A stretch of 44,911 nt of DNA from Candidatus Omnitrophota bacterium (GTDB lineage Bacteria; Omnitrophota; Gorgyraeia; JABMRN01; RBG-13-46-9), in assembly GCA_020346285.1 (NCBI GenBank), contig CP070780.1:599205-644115 (forward strand), given 5' to 3'. How positions within the stretch are numbered: the stretch's first letter is position 1; every line of letters starts with the position of its first letter. The translations under genes and the position numbers were made by a program. Under the pieces are notes generated by a model. It did not search any database. It saw nothing but the letters and a program-made list of their open reading frames with translations, and was not told where the DNA came from. This document shows positions 30,776 through 39,125 of this stretch, piece after piece.

Positions 30776-32278
30776 TTAATATACCGTGCTGTCATTGCGA
30801 GGAGGGAGCGGAACCACCGGCGAAGCGATCTCATCCTTTGAGGCTCGTTCGTCCCTTTGGGGCTCGCAATGAGGTTTCTTCGGGCATTCCCCGGTCCAGC
30901 AATACAGGCACAGTTTTTCCTTTGGAAGGCCGATTGCCTTCACCATGTCATCCACGGTCTGATACCGAAGGGTTGTGACTTCCAAATCGCGGGTAATCCA
31001 ATCCACCATTTTCTTATATTTTTCGGCGTTCGGGTCAAGATATTCTGAAATGTCCTCTAAATCCTTACCTTCCAAAGCCCTTATGGCCCTGCGCGCGGCG
31101 AGCTCCTTTATGCTGCGCGTAGAAAGACAGAACCTGCACGGAAACATCAAGGGCGGGCAGGCGGGCCGCACGTGAACCTCTTTCGCCCCGCAATCCCATA
31201 GTTTTCTTACGGTAAAATTTTTAAGCTGCGTACCTCTTACGATGGAATCTTCGCACACAACGATTTTATTCCCTTCTATTATTTCCCTGATGGCAATAAG
31301 CTTCATTCGCGCTATCAAATCCCGCGTCTCCTGGGAAGGCGGTGTATAGCTCCTGCCATAGCCGGGGGTATATTTGATAAGGGGCCTCCTGTAAGGTTTC
31401 CCGGATTCCATGGCATATCCCAGGGCATGCGCTGACCCCGAATCCGGAACGCCTGATACGAAATCCATGTTTATATCTTTATCTTTTCTTGCCAGCGCCC
31501 TTCCGCATCTTTCCCTTACTACTTCCACGTTTATTCCTTCATAACTCGAGGCGGGAAAACCCGTGTATATCCATAAAAAGGTGCAAATTTGCGTTGCATC
31601 GCGGCCCTTTCTCCTTTGTTCCAGGCCCTGCTCGCCTATCTGGACTATCTCACCGGGTTTAAGGTATTTCACTATGTTAAAGTCAAGATTCGTAAAAGCG
31701 CCTGTTTCGGATGTTATGGCCCATGCGCTGTCGCCCTTACCCACCACAAGCGGGGTATATCCCAGCCTGTCGCGGGCTGCATAGATGCTGTCCCTGGTTA
31801 ACAATAATAATGAACACGACCCCTGTATCGAGGTAAACATATTTTCTATCCCCTCGATTAAGCTGTTGCCGCGGCTTATTAACTTGGCTACCAATTCTGT
31901 TGAATTGATTCCGCCGGAGGCGCCTACCTCGCTGAAAGATACCCCCTCCGCTAAAAGCGACAAGGCCAGTTCCTCTTTATTTTCGATAAGCCCCGTGCAA
32001 ACAAGACAAAAAGGCCCGAACTTGGAATTTAGATATACAGGCTGCTCTTCACAATCGCTGATGACGCCGATGCCTTTGTTGCCTTCCATGTGTTTGTAAT
32101 CTTCGTAGAACTTTGACTTGAACTGGCTCTGGCTTATGTTGTGTATATGCCTCGTAAAATCCTTTCCTGCTATCGCCATGCCGCCGTATTCCGTTCCCAG
32201 GTGCGAATGATAATCTATCCCGTGTAAAAGAGTTTCTGCGCAATTATCTTTTGAAACTACCCCGAAAATCCCGCTCAT
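30776..32278 (-). CDS. PurF-like amidophosphoribosyltransferase homologue lacking the Cys nucleophile
   Basis: A 500-residue protein with an Ntn-amidotransferase half and a type I PRTase half (VVCEDSIVRGTQLKNF is the PRPP motif region). Canonical PurF begins MCGI, where Cys becomes the N-terminal nucleophile; here it is MSGIFGVV, so glutaminase activity is doubtful. Cysteines near CPPLMFPCRFC and LCLYCWTGEC resemble the Fe-S ligand region of PurF. Residues about 469-496 are encoded by an 81-bp interspersed repeat and look like non-native tail. The gene overlaps nadE by 4 nt rather than sitting with purine genes. A PRTase using ammonia or another amine is possible. Confidence 0.85.
   Translation of the reverse strand: MSGIFGVVSKDNCAETLLHGIDYHSHLGTEYGGMAIAGKDFTRHIHNISQSQFKSKFYEDYKHMEGNKGIGVISDCEEQPVYLNSKFGPFCLVCTGLIENKEELALSLLAEGVSFSEVGASGGINSTELVAKLISRGNSLIEGIENMFTSIQGSCSLLLLTRDSIYAARDRLGYTPLVVGKGDSAWAITSETGAFTNLDFNIVKYLKPGEIVQIGEQGLEQRRKGRDATQICTFLWIYTGFPASSYEGINVEVVRERCGRALARKDKDINMDFVSGVPDSGSAHALGYAMESGKPYRRPLIKYTPGYGRSYTPPSQETRDLIARMKLIAIREIIEGNKIVVCEDSIVRGTQLKNFTVRKLWDCGAKEVHVRPACPPLMFPCRFCLSTRSIKELAARRAIRALEGKDLEDISEYLDPNAEKYKKMVDWITRDLEVTTLRYQTVDDMVKAIGLPKEKLCLYCWTGECPKKPHCEPQRDERASKDEIASPVVPLPPRNDSTVY
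30792..30872. repeat. 81-bp TCATTGCGAG inverted-end repeat in the PurF-like 3' end
   Basis: Ends TCATTGCGAG (30792-30801) and CTCGCAATGA (30863-30872), with an inner GAAGCGATCTC segment. I recall TCATTGCGAG...GAAGCGATCTC as an interspersed repeat type in many bacterial genomes. Here it is translated as the C-terminal tail. Confidence 0.8.
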
Positions 32279-33000
32279 TTTACACCTCCGAATACCGGTA
32301 TTTTAGCCCTTTTATGTTCCGAATTTGTTATCATCCTCTTCACTTTTTGCAACGTCTTTTTGTCTATGCCTTCTGTTTTCTTTTTTTCAAGCGCTTTAAT
32401 AGCTTTATCAAGTTCTTCGTAACTAATGCCTATCTCGCCCTCATCCGTCTGGCCATGCCACAGGCCGGCCGCAGGCGGCCTCGTAATTATTTCATCGGGA
32501 ACGCCTATCTCCTTAGCTAATTCCCTCACCTCGGTTTTAAGCAGTCCGCCCAAAGGTAAAATATCAGCGCCGCCGTCGCCATGCTTTGTAAAATAGCCGA
32601 TGGCTATTTCGCTCTTATTGCCAGTTCCGGCTACCAGGTAGTCGAAAGTATTCGCGAAATAATACAGCACGGTCATTCGCAGGCGCGGCTTCAGGTTACC
32701 TTTTGCTAAATTATTCGCTTCCGGATATATATTAACAAGCTCATCGAATATATTATCTAACTGTATCTCTTTTGTTTTGATATTGAATTTTTCGGCTACT
32801 TTCAGCGCGAGCTCCACATCCTTTGGATCATTTTTACACGGCAGGATTAAACCCAACGCATTATCGCCCGCCGCTGACCCGGCAAGACAAGCCAGGACTG
32901 CCGAATCAAGCCCGCCGCTCAAGCCAAATACGACTCCCTTTTTATGCGCTTTCTCAACTTGCTTCTTTATCCAGCCCGCTATTTTTTTAGAAAGATTCAT
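32275..33000 (-). CDS. nadE: NH3-dependent NAD synthetase NadE
   Basis: A 241-residue synthetase-only NadE that amidates nicotinate adenine dinucleotide. PP-loop GLSGGLDSAVLACLAG, RLRMTVLYYFAN, GTGNKSEIAIGYFTKHGDGGADILPLGGLLKTEVREL and RPPAAGLWHGQTDEGEIG. The absence of an N-terminal nitrilase domain means it uses ammonia. It overlaps both neighbours (4 nt with the PurF-like gene, 14 nt with the ATP-grasp gene). Confidence 0.95.
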   Translation of the reverse strand: MNLSKKIAGWIKKQVEKAHKKGVVFGLSGGLDSAVLACLAGSAAGDNALGLILPCKNDPKDVELALKVAEKFNIKTKEIQLDNIFDELVNIYPEANNLAKGNLKPRLRMTVLYYFANTFDYLVAGTGNKSEIAIGYFTKHGDGGADILPLGGLLKTEVRELAKEIGVPDEIITRPPAAGLWHGQTDEGEIGISYEELDKAIKALEKKKTEGIDKKTLQKVKRMITNSEHKRAKIPVFGGVK

Positions 33001-34069
33001 ATTCCATACCCCTTTCGGCCAATCTTACCAGCTCCCTGACCATGCGTTGCGTAAGATTAAAGGTTTTTATTTTGGGAAACCCCGGAAAAAGATTCACGTC
33101 TATAACGTATATATCCTTGAGATTGCTATCCATCATGATATCCATTCCCACTAAATTCAGCCCCAGGAGCGCTGATACTTTTGTTGCCAATTTTTTTGCT
33201 TTTCTTACCAAATCTTTCGGCAATTTTGGCAAAATACCCGGATCGCCCTTGGCGCCCTGAGAAATGTTTGTCGTAATGCTATCGGCTCTATTCCTGCGGG
33301 GATAGATATAGATGACTTTGTTAAAAAACGTATATATCCTCATATCTACTTTCATTTCCTTGAGAAGTAACGAATCCACCGCCTTTTCTATCAATATATC
33401 TTCCCTGATAAGCTTATGTAAAAATGCGTTGTTTCCCGTGATATCCCTGAATTTCCATCCGTGATCGGATTTTTTACTTATTATCTTGCCATTCTTAAAC
33501 ATGAAATTTGTCTGCCAGCTCGACCATGTTAAAAACGTAATGCCCTTCCCCATCGAGCCGTACCGGGGTTTCAGGAAAAGATTATGCCCTTTATTGAGTA
33601 AATCTTTAAGTTTTTTGACGTTGGATATATTATATAATTTCGGAGCCGGGATATGCTCATGCAAAAATTTCCTCGTTACCTCAACTTTATCTCTATATAA
33701 TCCGCAAAAGCGAGGGGAATTTACAAAAAACACCTCTTTATCCAACAAAGAATTTTTAAGCGTTTTGTTTACTCTATTCCAAAAATGCCTGAATTTCTTA
33801 TAAAAAGCGCGATTGCCGTATATGCCTTTATAATTTTTGTGCTCTATATATTTATTCCAATGGACAAACGGGAAAAATAAAAACACAATAACTCTTTTTG
33901 TTTTTATTAGCGGCATGCCTCCGGTTAAAAATCGTTTATAATTCACGCTTACGTAATCGAAGCCGGATTTAAAAATAAATGCTCTTTCTTTATGGAATTT
34001 TCTATATGAGTCGCGGTCGACTCTATCTCCGATAGTTAAAATTGTAATTCGTCTTTTTATTTTACCCAT
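32987..34069 (-). CDS. ATP-grasp enzyme (RimK/LysX/YheC-like)
   Basis: A 360-residue protein. The ATP-grasp fold spans about 110-350: KVEVTRKFLHEHIPAPKLYN, HNLFLKPRYGSMGKGITFL (glycine-rich loop), EMKVDMRIYTFF, and the metal-binding LNLVGMDIMMD...YVIDVNLFPGFP. These enzymes make amide or peptide bonds through acyl phosphates. The N-terminal 100 residues are basic with aromatic patches and not recognised. It overlaps the LKR-like dehydrogenase stop by 13 nt, which points to a joint pathway. Substrate unknown. Confidence 0.8.
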   Translation of the reverse strand: MGKIKRRITILTIGDRVDRDSYRKFHKERAFIFKSGFDYVSVNYKRFLTGGMPLIKTKRVIVFLFFPFVHWNKYIEHKNYKGIYGNRAFYKKFRHFWNRVNKTLKNSLLDKEVFFVNSPRFCGLYRDKVEVTRKFLHEHIPAPKLYNISNVKKLKDLLNKGHNLFLKPRYGSMGKGITFLTWSSWQTNFMFKNGKIISKKSDHGWKFRDITGNNAFLHKLIREDILIEKAVDSLLLKEMKVDMRIYTFFNKVIYIYPRRNRADSITTNISQGAKGDPGILPKLPKDLVRKAKKLATKVSALLGLNLVGMDIMMDSNLKDIYVIDVNLFPGFPKIKTFNLTQRMVRELVRLAERGMEYESF

Positions 34070-35364
34070 TTTTTTAAGTATCCGAATTCCCCGGCCAATT
34101 TATCGTTTTGCGTAATAACGGCCCTGCGGATTTCCGCCGGTATCGCGACATGGTTTGTTATATCGCGCGCGCCATGCGCCGCGATCTGGTACACATAATC
34201 ACGCACGAGAATGCTGAATTCCTGTGACGCATCCCTTGGTAGCTCCGATGGCAGGTTGTCTATTGCGAGAACCGTAATGCCGGGAGATTTGTATCCGTCT
34301 GTAAAACTTTTTCTTCCGGGGTCATACGTAAAGGTGGGATTCTGTTGTGTCGTTGTTTTATATGTCAACTCGACGGAACCTTTGATATCACAGGATATAT
34401 CCGTAATAAACTTCAATCGAAAGTGTTTTCTTCCGCTTAATTTATCAACCATCTCCCTGGTGATTATGCGCGGATAACGCTTATCCCAATAGCTTGCGTG
34501 GATAAGCATATTAAGATACGGCAGGTAGGTATCCAGGTTGGATTGGAATTTTTGCGGATTTTTGAGGTATTCCTCAAAATAAAACCCCTTGCCTTCTTTG
34601 GAACGAAATTTTTCTTCACGCAGAAAAACAATCTTATATATGTCATGCCGCATTTTTTTCTGGTGTTTAATAAATCTCGTCATGTCTCTCGGATGGATTT
34701 CTACGGGGCCCAATGGTTCGAGTATCTCCTGCACGCCGCCTGAAACGCGGCCGTGCCCCGTAATACCGATGATAAAAGGGCTTAATTTTTTAATAAATCC
34801 TTTGGCGCGAATCTCGTTATCAAGTTTAGCCATGGCCTTTTTCGCGGCTTTCAACGAGCCATATTTATGCGCCGGTTGAATTGACGAGAAGGGGTTCTTA
34901 AACCCCTGCCATTCTAATTTCTTTCCCATGTAATGTAAGCTATCAATCAATCCGCAGATTCCCGCGAATCTGCCGAAATAAACAAGCCGCCTCCCGTGCA
35001 AATCTACGATTTTTTCATAGTCGATTAAGGTAATATTTTTTTTGAGACAGGCCTTAAGAAGTGATATGTTATGCGATTGGCCCTTTATGGTGTGCGAAAA
35101 CACCATGTAGATTTTATCTTGATACAAATTTTCTATCTGCGGCCCTTTAATGCCTAAAAGAAGCGTGGCGTTCCGGAATTTATTTACGACTTTCGCCCCG
35201 GCCGCTTTATATTCTTTATCGCTAAAAACCCGCGCGGGGTTAGATTCAACCTCGACTTTAACGCCTCGCTTAATGAGCCACTTTACGTCGGAAGGCGTAA
35301 GAGGGGCGCGCCTTTCCCCAGTCCTGGTTTCCGCTAATATGCCAACACACAAATTTTTTCGCAT
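34057..35364 (-). CDS. Lysine-ketoglutarate reductase/alanine dehydrogenase-like protein
   Basis: A 435-residue AlaDh/PNT-fold dehydrogenase, most like the LKR half of animal and plant AASS. Marks: VGILAETRTGERRAPLTPSDVKWLIKRG, LLGIKGPQ...YMVFSHTIKGQ, LIDYEKIVDLHGRRLVYFGRFAGICGLID, the Rossmann start FIIGITGHGRVSGGVQEIL, and ITDISCDIKGSVELT. The family reduces imines such as saccharopine, or oxidises amino acids, with NAD(P)H. No saccharopine-cleaving partner is nearby; instead an ATP-grasp ligase follows with overlap. A promoter and a hairpin boundary lie directly upstream. Confidence 0.8.
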   Translation of the reverse strand: MRKNLCVGILAETRTGERRAPLTPSDVKWLIKRGVKVEVESNPARVFSDKEYKAAGAKVVNKFRNATLLLGIKGPQIENLYQDKIYMVFSHTIKGQSHNISLLKACLKKNITLIDYEKIVDLHGRRLVYFGRFAGICGLIDSLHYMGKKLEWQGFKNPFSSIQPAHKYGSLKAAKKAMAKLDNEIRAKGFIKKLSPFIIGITGHGRVSGGVQEILEPLGPVEIHPRDMTRFIKHQKKMRHDIYKIVFLREEKFRSKEGKGFYFEEYLKNPQKFQSNLDTYLPYLNMLIHASYWDKRYPRIITREMVDKLSGRKHFRLKFITDISCDIKGSVELTYKTTTQQNPTFTYDPGRKSFTDGYKSPGITVLAIDNLPSELPRDASQEFSILVRDYVYQIAAHGARDITNHVAIPAEIRRAVITQNDKLAGEFGYLKKWVK

Positions 35365-35392
35365 AGATATAATGCTCCTCTTATAGGATATT

Positions 35393-35421
35393 ATTATAAC
35401 CTATAATATATATTTTTTGAA
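35393..35421 (-). promoter_or_regulatory. Probable promoter of the LKR-like/ATP-grasp operon
   Basis: TTCAAA (35416-35421), 17-nt spacer, perfect TATAAT (35393-35398) on the minus strand, then AGAGGAG before the ATG at 35364. Confidence 0.6.
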
Positions 35422-35435
35422 CTAAAATTTGAATT

Positions 35436-35475
35436 GAAGCTGTTTCACGCGTAAATATGCGCCTGAAACAGCTTC
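35436..35475 (-). terminator. 12-bp stem hairpin, possible terminator
   Basis: GAAGCTGTTTCA (35436-35447) pairs with TGAAACAGCTTC (35464-35475). It lies between the small membrane protein gene and the next promoter. On the minus strand it is followed by AATTCAAATTTTAG, a weak U-run only. Could equally be a dispersed palindrome. Confidence 0.4.
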
Positions 35476-35520
35476 ATAAACCGGGCTCTCCCGGAGCACA
35501 GGGCAGGCTGTTTTGAAGAA

Positions 35521-35808
35521 TTAATTCTTGATGTCTATGTACTTGGCTAAAGTAGGATTTGTTTTGCTGCATATAACCGTTATTCCCCAAGAAATAAGGA
35601 TAACGGCTGTGATAGCTACCCCTAATAACAAATCGCTGATTATGTTTTCGGAGATAAGAAACAACTCGCCGTTCCAGAGATGGTCTATTACTCCGAAGAG
35701 CGCCCCTCCGTAAAACAGCAGGTTCAGCCACCAAATTTTCACATTCTTTGTCTTTTTCCATGCTATAGACGTAACTACAGCCCCTACTAATGGCGCGGCA
35801 TAACACAT
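35521..35808 (-). CDS. Small membrane protein, unknown
   Basis: A 95-residue protein with three hydrophobic segments (about 5-17, 26-46 and 57-80: LLLGVAITAVILISWGITVI). No family recognised. It has its own good promoter (35835-35863) and an AGGAAG ribosome site, and lies downstream of hypE, so it may be expressed separately. The first segment MCYAAPLVGAVVTSIAW could be a membrane anchor. Confidence 0.65.
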   Translation of the reverse strand: MCYAAPLVGAVVTSIAWKKTKNVKIWWLNLLFYGGALFGVIDHLWNGELFLISENIISDLLLGVAITAVILISWGITVICSKTNPTLAKYIDIKN

Positions 35809-35834
35809 TTTTATCTTCCTCCTCTTTTTTATTT

Positions 35835-35863
35835 ATTTTAACATTAAATGAACCGGAAATCAA
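35835..35863 (-). promoter_or_regulatory. Sigma-70-type promoter of the 95-residue membrane protein
   Basis: TTGATT (35858-35863), 17-nt spacer, TAAAAT (35835-35840) on the minus strand, between hypE and the small gene. Confidence 0.65.
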
Positions 35864-35877
35864 CCTATCCTTTTTGA

Positions 35878-36867
35878 TTAACATATACGCGGAAGCTGGT
35901 CGGATTCAAGCATGGGAAGAATCCGGCCTGAGCCGATTTCGGTCTTTAGATGAACTTCTTTTTTGTGATTAGATACGACCTTTCCCATGATACGGGCATT
36001 CTTGCCGATAGCTTTTTTTACTTTCGAGGCGTCTTTTTTGTCCACGAAACAGATAAATTTTCCTTCATTGGCAATATATAACGGGTCGAACCCCAATATG
36101 TCGCACATGTTCTTCACGGCCGGTTTTATCGGGATATCTTCTTCATTAATTTCTATGCCAAGATTTGAAGAAATCGCTATCTCGTTCAGGGCCATCGCCA
36201 GCCCTCCCCTCGTCGGGTCCCGCATCACGCTGATATTTTTCGAGGCAGCCAGGCATCGCCCGACTTCAAGGTTAAGATTGCGGCAATCGCTTTTTATACC
36301 GGATACAAATCCGAGTTTTTCTCTCGCGTTTAATATGGCTATCCCGTGCTCGGCAATTGTGCCGTTTATTATGATTACGTCATCTACTTTTGCTTTTGTA
36401 CCAATATGTTTTCCCTGATGGGATATAACGCCTATGCCCGAAGTATTTATAAATATTTTATCCAGAGAGCCCTTTTCAACGACTTTTATATCTCCCGTAA
36501 CGACCTGGATTTTCGCTTTTTTAGATGCTTCTTTTACGGATTGGGCTATCCTGTCTAAAATCGATAATTCCAATCCTTCCTCGATAATAAATGCGAGGGA
36601 CATAAAAAGCGGTCTTGCCCCTTTCATTAAAATATCGTTTACCGTGCCGCAAACGGCAAGTTTTCCTATATCCCCGCCGGGAAAAAATATGGGCTTTACG
36701 ACATAAGAATCCGTGCTGAAAGCTAATTTATTTCCGGGGACATTCAGCTCTGCCGCGTCTGCCATCTCGTTTAATATCTTATTCGAAAACTTAAGCCGCA
36801 GCCTGTCAACAAGCTCGTGCATTAACCTTCCGCCGTTACCGTGAGCTAACGTTATTTTATTATCCAT
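35878..36867 (-). CDS. hypE: Hydrogenase maturation protein HypE
   Basis: A 329-residue PurM-like ATPase that dehydrates the carbamoyl group on its C-terminal Cys to make the CN ligands of [NiFe] hydrogenase. It starts ITLAHGNGGRLMHELV and has FSTDSYVVKP, VCGTVNDILMKGARP, VTGDIKVVEKG and MRDPTRGGLAMALNEIA. It ends PRIC, the essential C-terminal cysteine. It overlaps hypD by 8 nt. HypF is its carbamoyl donor. Confidence 0.97.
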   Translation of the reverse strand: MDNKITLAHGNGGRLMHELVDRLRLKFSNKILNEMADAAELNVPGNKLAFSTDSYVVKPIFFPGGDIGKLAVCGTVNDILMKGARPLFMSLAFIIEEGLELSILDRIAQSVKEASKKAKIQVVTGDIKVVEKGSLDKIFINTSGIGVISHQGKHIGTKAKVDDVIIINGTIAEHGIAILNAREKLGFVSGIKSDCRNLNLEVGRCLAASKNISVMRDPTRGGLAMALNEIAISSNLGIEINEEDIPIKPAVKNMCDILGFDPLYIANEGKFICFVDKKDASKVKKAIGKNARIMGKVVSNHKKEVHLKTEIGSGRILPMLESDQLPRIC

Positions 36868-37876
36868 ATCTATAATACGCCGCGCAGGTTCCTTCCGACG
36901 ATACCATGCAGGGCCCGACCGGATTTTGCGGTGTGCATATCTTTTTAAACAATTTGCAGTTCCGCGGCGATTTTATACCCTGTAGCACCTCGCCGCAAAG
37001 GCAGCCCGGTATTTTGCGGGTTTTCGGAATTTTAACTTTGAATATTCTTTCCGCGTCAAAATCTTCGTATTCTTTCCTTAATTTCAGGCCGCTTTTTTTA
37101 ATTATCCCGAGCCCGCGCCATTCCGAATCGCCAACCTCAAACACCGAATCCAGAATTTTGCGCGCGGTGCTATTGCCTCGTTTTTTAACAGCCCTTTTAT
37201 ACGCAATCTCTACCTCGTATTTATGATTTTTTATCTGGTTGATTAACCGTTCGACTCCTCTAAAAATATCAATCGTGCCGAATCCCGTTATAACAGAGGG
37301 TTTTTTATAGCGCTTCGCTATTTTTTCATATGGTATGCTTCCCGTGATAACGCTTACGTGCCCCGGGCATATAAAACCGTCTATTTTAATTTTTTCCGAG
37401 CCGGCAAGGGCTTCGAGGGCGGGAAAGATAAGTTTAAAATTCGATAATATAAAAAAGTTTTGTGCTTTTTTTCTTTTTGCTTCTATTATTGTCGCGGCTA
37501 TGGTCGGCGATGTCGTCTCAAAGCCGATACCCATTAATACCACTTTTTTGCCGGGGTTATCTTTCGCTATATTCAGCGCATCGAGCGAGGAATAGACCAC
37601 GCGAATATCATAGCCCTGCCTTTTCATGCCCTCGAGGCTGCCGTTCGTCCCCGGCACGCGCATCATATCGCCAAATGTAGCCATTATCACATCTTTTATG
37701 CGGGATATTTCTATTGCCCTGTCAATATCGCCCTGGGAAGTTACGCACACCGGGCACCCGGGCCCCGATACGAGCTCTATATTAGCGGGTAAAAGTTTCT
37801 TTATGCCGGCCCTGGCAATTGCCATCGTATGCGTCCCGCATACTTCCATCAGTTTTATCTTACTCTCTTGCCGCAT
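36860..37876 (-). CDS. hypD: Hydrogenase maturation protein HypD
   Basis: A 338-residue Fe-S protein that, with HypC, carries the Fe(CN)2CO unit. Motifs: MEVCGTHTMAIARAGI (the conserved Cys), SGPGCPVCVT, MATFGDMMRVPGT, GFETTSPT, PGHVSVITG and the C-terminal cluster region with PGCLCGEVLQGIKSP...GPCMVSSEGTCAAYY. Complete length. It overlaps hypC by 17 nt. Confidence 0.97.
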   Translation of the reverse strand: MRQESKIKLMEVCGTHTMAIARAGIKKLLPANIELVSGPGCPVCVTSQGDIDRAIEISRIKDVIMATFGDMMRVPGTNGSLEGMKRQGYDIRVVYSSLDALNIAKDNPGKKVVLMGIGFETTSPTIAATIIEAKRKKAQNFFILSNFKLIFPALEALAGSEKIKIDGFICPGHVSVITGSIPYEKIAKRYKKPSVITGFGTIDIFRGVERLINQIKNHKYEVEIAYKRAVKKRGNSTARKILDSVFEVGDSEWRGLGIIKKSGLKLRKEYEDFDAERIFKVKIPKTRKIPGCLCGEVLQGIKSPRNCKLFKKICTPQNPVGPCMVSSEGTCAAYYRYG

Positions 37877-38084
37877 TCCTGAGTTCCTCCAAAGCTTTTA
37901 ATGTATCTTCCGCCTCGACCTTTTTTATCTTTCCTATCGCGAAACCGGCATGGATAAGGACATAGTCCCCGATTTTTACGCCATCCAGGATCCCGAGAGA
38001 AATCTTTTTTCGGACCCCGCCAAAATCGACGAGCGCATCTTTTTTATCTATGCTTTTAATTTTTGCCGGTACGGCGAGACACAT
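37860..38084 (-). CDS. hypC: Hydrogenase maturation chaperone HypC
   Basis: A 74-residue OB-fold chaperone. It begins MCLAVPAKI with the essential Cys2, followed by ALVDFGGVRKKISLGIL and IGDYVLIHAGFAIGKI. It partners HypD and the hydrogenase large subunit. It overlaps hypF by 29 nt. Confidence 0.95.
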   Translation of the reverse strand: MCLAVPAKIKSIDKKDALVDFGGVRKKISLGILDGVKIGDYVLIHAGFAIGKIKKVEAEDTLKALEELRNAARE

Positions 38085-39108
38085 GGAATTGTCCTAACGA
38101 TATATTAAAATCGTTTACGGGTGTTTTATTGTTGATAAAAACATTAAATTTCGAAGATAACAACTTCTCGATCGTTTTTGTCCTTAAGAACCTGTTTTGA
38201 AACACGCCTCCTGATAACGCGATATCCTTAATACCCGTATCTTTTGATAACCTTTTAACGGTTTTGACGATAATCCGGGCTATGGAATTATGAAATTTCG
38301 CCGCGATAACTTTTTTATCTTTTCTTTTTTTCATATCTTCAACCATGCCTAAAAACAGGGGTTCCGCATCAATTATATACCTGCCGTCATCTTTTGATAT
38401 TCCAAATTCATAATCTTCCTCTACCCCGTTTTTACACATCGCCTCGAGTTTTACGGGCCCTTCCGCCTCATGCCGGGCTTTCTCGCATATGCCAAGAAGC
38501 GCCGCTGCGGCATCGAATAGCCTGCCACTGCTTGATGTCAGCGGCGAATTTATATTTTTTGCGCATATGGAAAGGATTAATTCTTTATCCTCTTTTTTAA
38601 CGCTTTTTATGAAAGGAATCCCGCGCCTGCCCAGTATGCTTAAAACCATTCTCCACGGCTCGCCCGCAACCTTATCACCGCCCGGCATCTTTATATATTT
38701 GAAATGGGCAAGCCGGTTGAATCCACGCCTGCTAACAACGAGAAATTCGCCGCCCCATATATTTCCATCCGTGCCCAAACCCGTCCCGTCGAAAGCTACC
38801 CCGATTACGGGGTTTTTTAAATCATGCTCCTCGATTACGCTGGCTATGTGGGCGTGATGATGCTGGACGGGCCGGCTGTTTTCTTTAACGAACTTCGTGG
38901 AAAAATAACCGGGGTGTAAATCGCATGTAATAATATCCGGCCTGATATTTTTTGTGGCTCTTCGTATTTCCTTTTTGAAAAGCTCGTAGTTAGAAGCGTT
39001 GCTTAAATCGCCTATATCGGGGCCAAAACGCAAATTTCTCCCCTCCGCCAACAGAAATCGATTCTTTATATCCGCACCCGCCGCAAGCACTATAAGGGAA
39101 GATTTCAC
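38056..39108 (-). CDS. hypF: HypF, C-terminal Kae1-like domain only
   Basis: A 350-residue protein covering only the last half of HypF: LAAGADIKNRFLLAEG, IGDLSNASNYELF, CDLHPGYFSTKF, VQHHHAHIASVIEEH (metal-binding His), GVAFDGTGLGTDGNIWGGEFLV, SSSGRLFDAAAALLG and IALSGGVFQNRFL. Full HypF (about 750 residues) also has acylphosphatase, zinc-finger and YrdC-like domains that make carbamoyl-adenylate; these are absent and the space upstream is occupied by hypA. The GTG start lies inside a 23-nt repeat (39092-39114). It would need the missing activity in trans. Confidence 0.9.
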   Translation of the reverse strand: MKSSLIVLAAGADIKNRFLLAEGRNLRFGPDIGDLSNASNYELFKKEIRRATKNIRPDIITCDLHPGYFSTKFVKENSRPVQHHHAHIASVIEEHDLKNPVIGVAFDGTGLGTDGNIWGGEFLVVSRRGFNRLAHFKYIKMPGGDKVAGEPWRMVLSILGRRGIPFIKSVKKEDKELILSICAKNINSPLTSSSGRLFDAAAALLGICEKARHEAEGPVKLEAMCKNGVEEDYEFGISKDDGRYIIDAEPLFLGMVEDMKKRKDKKVIAAKFHNSIARIIVKTVKRLSKDTGIKDIALSGGVFQNRFLRTKTIEKLLSSKFNVFINNKTPVNDFNISLGQFHVSRRTGKN

Positions 39109-39114
39109 TTTGCC
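39092..39114. repeat. 23-nt dispersed repeat at the hypF start
   Basis: ATAAGGGAAGATTTCACTTT followed by GCC; 19 of 23 positions match 39806-39828. It contains the hypF GTG start codon on the minus strand. Confidence 0.65.
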
Positions 39115-39125
39115 GCAACTCCTTC

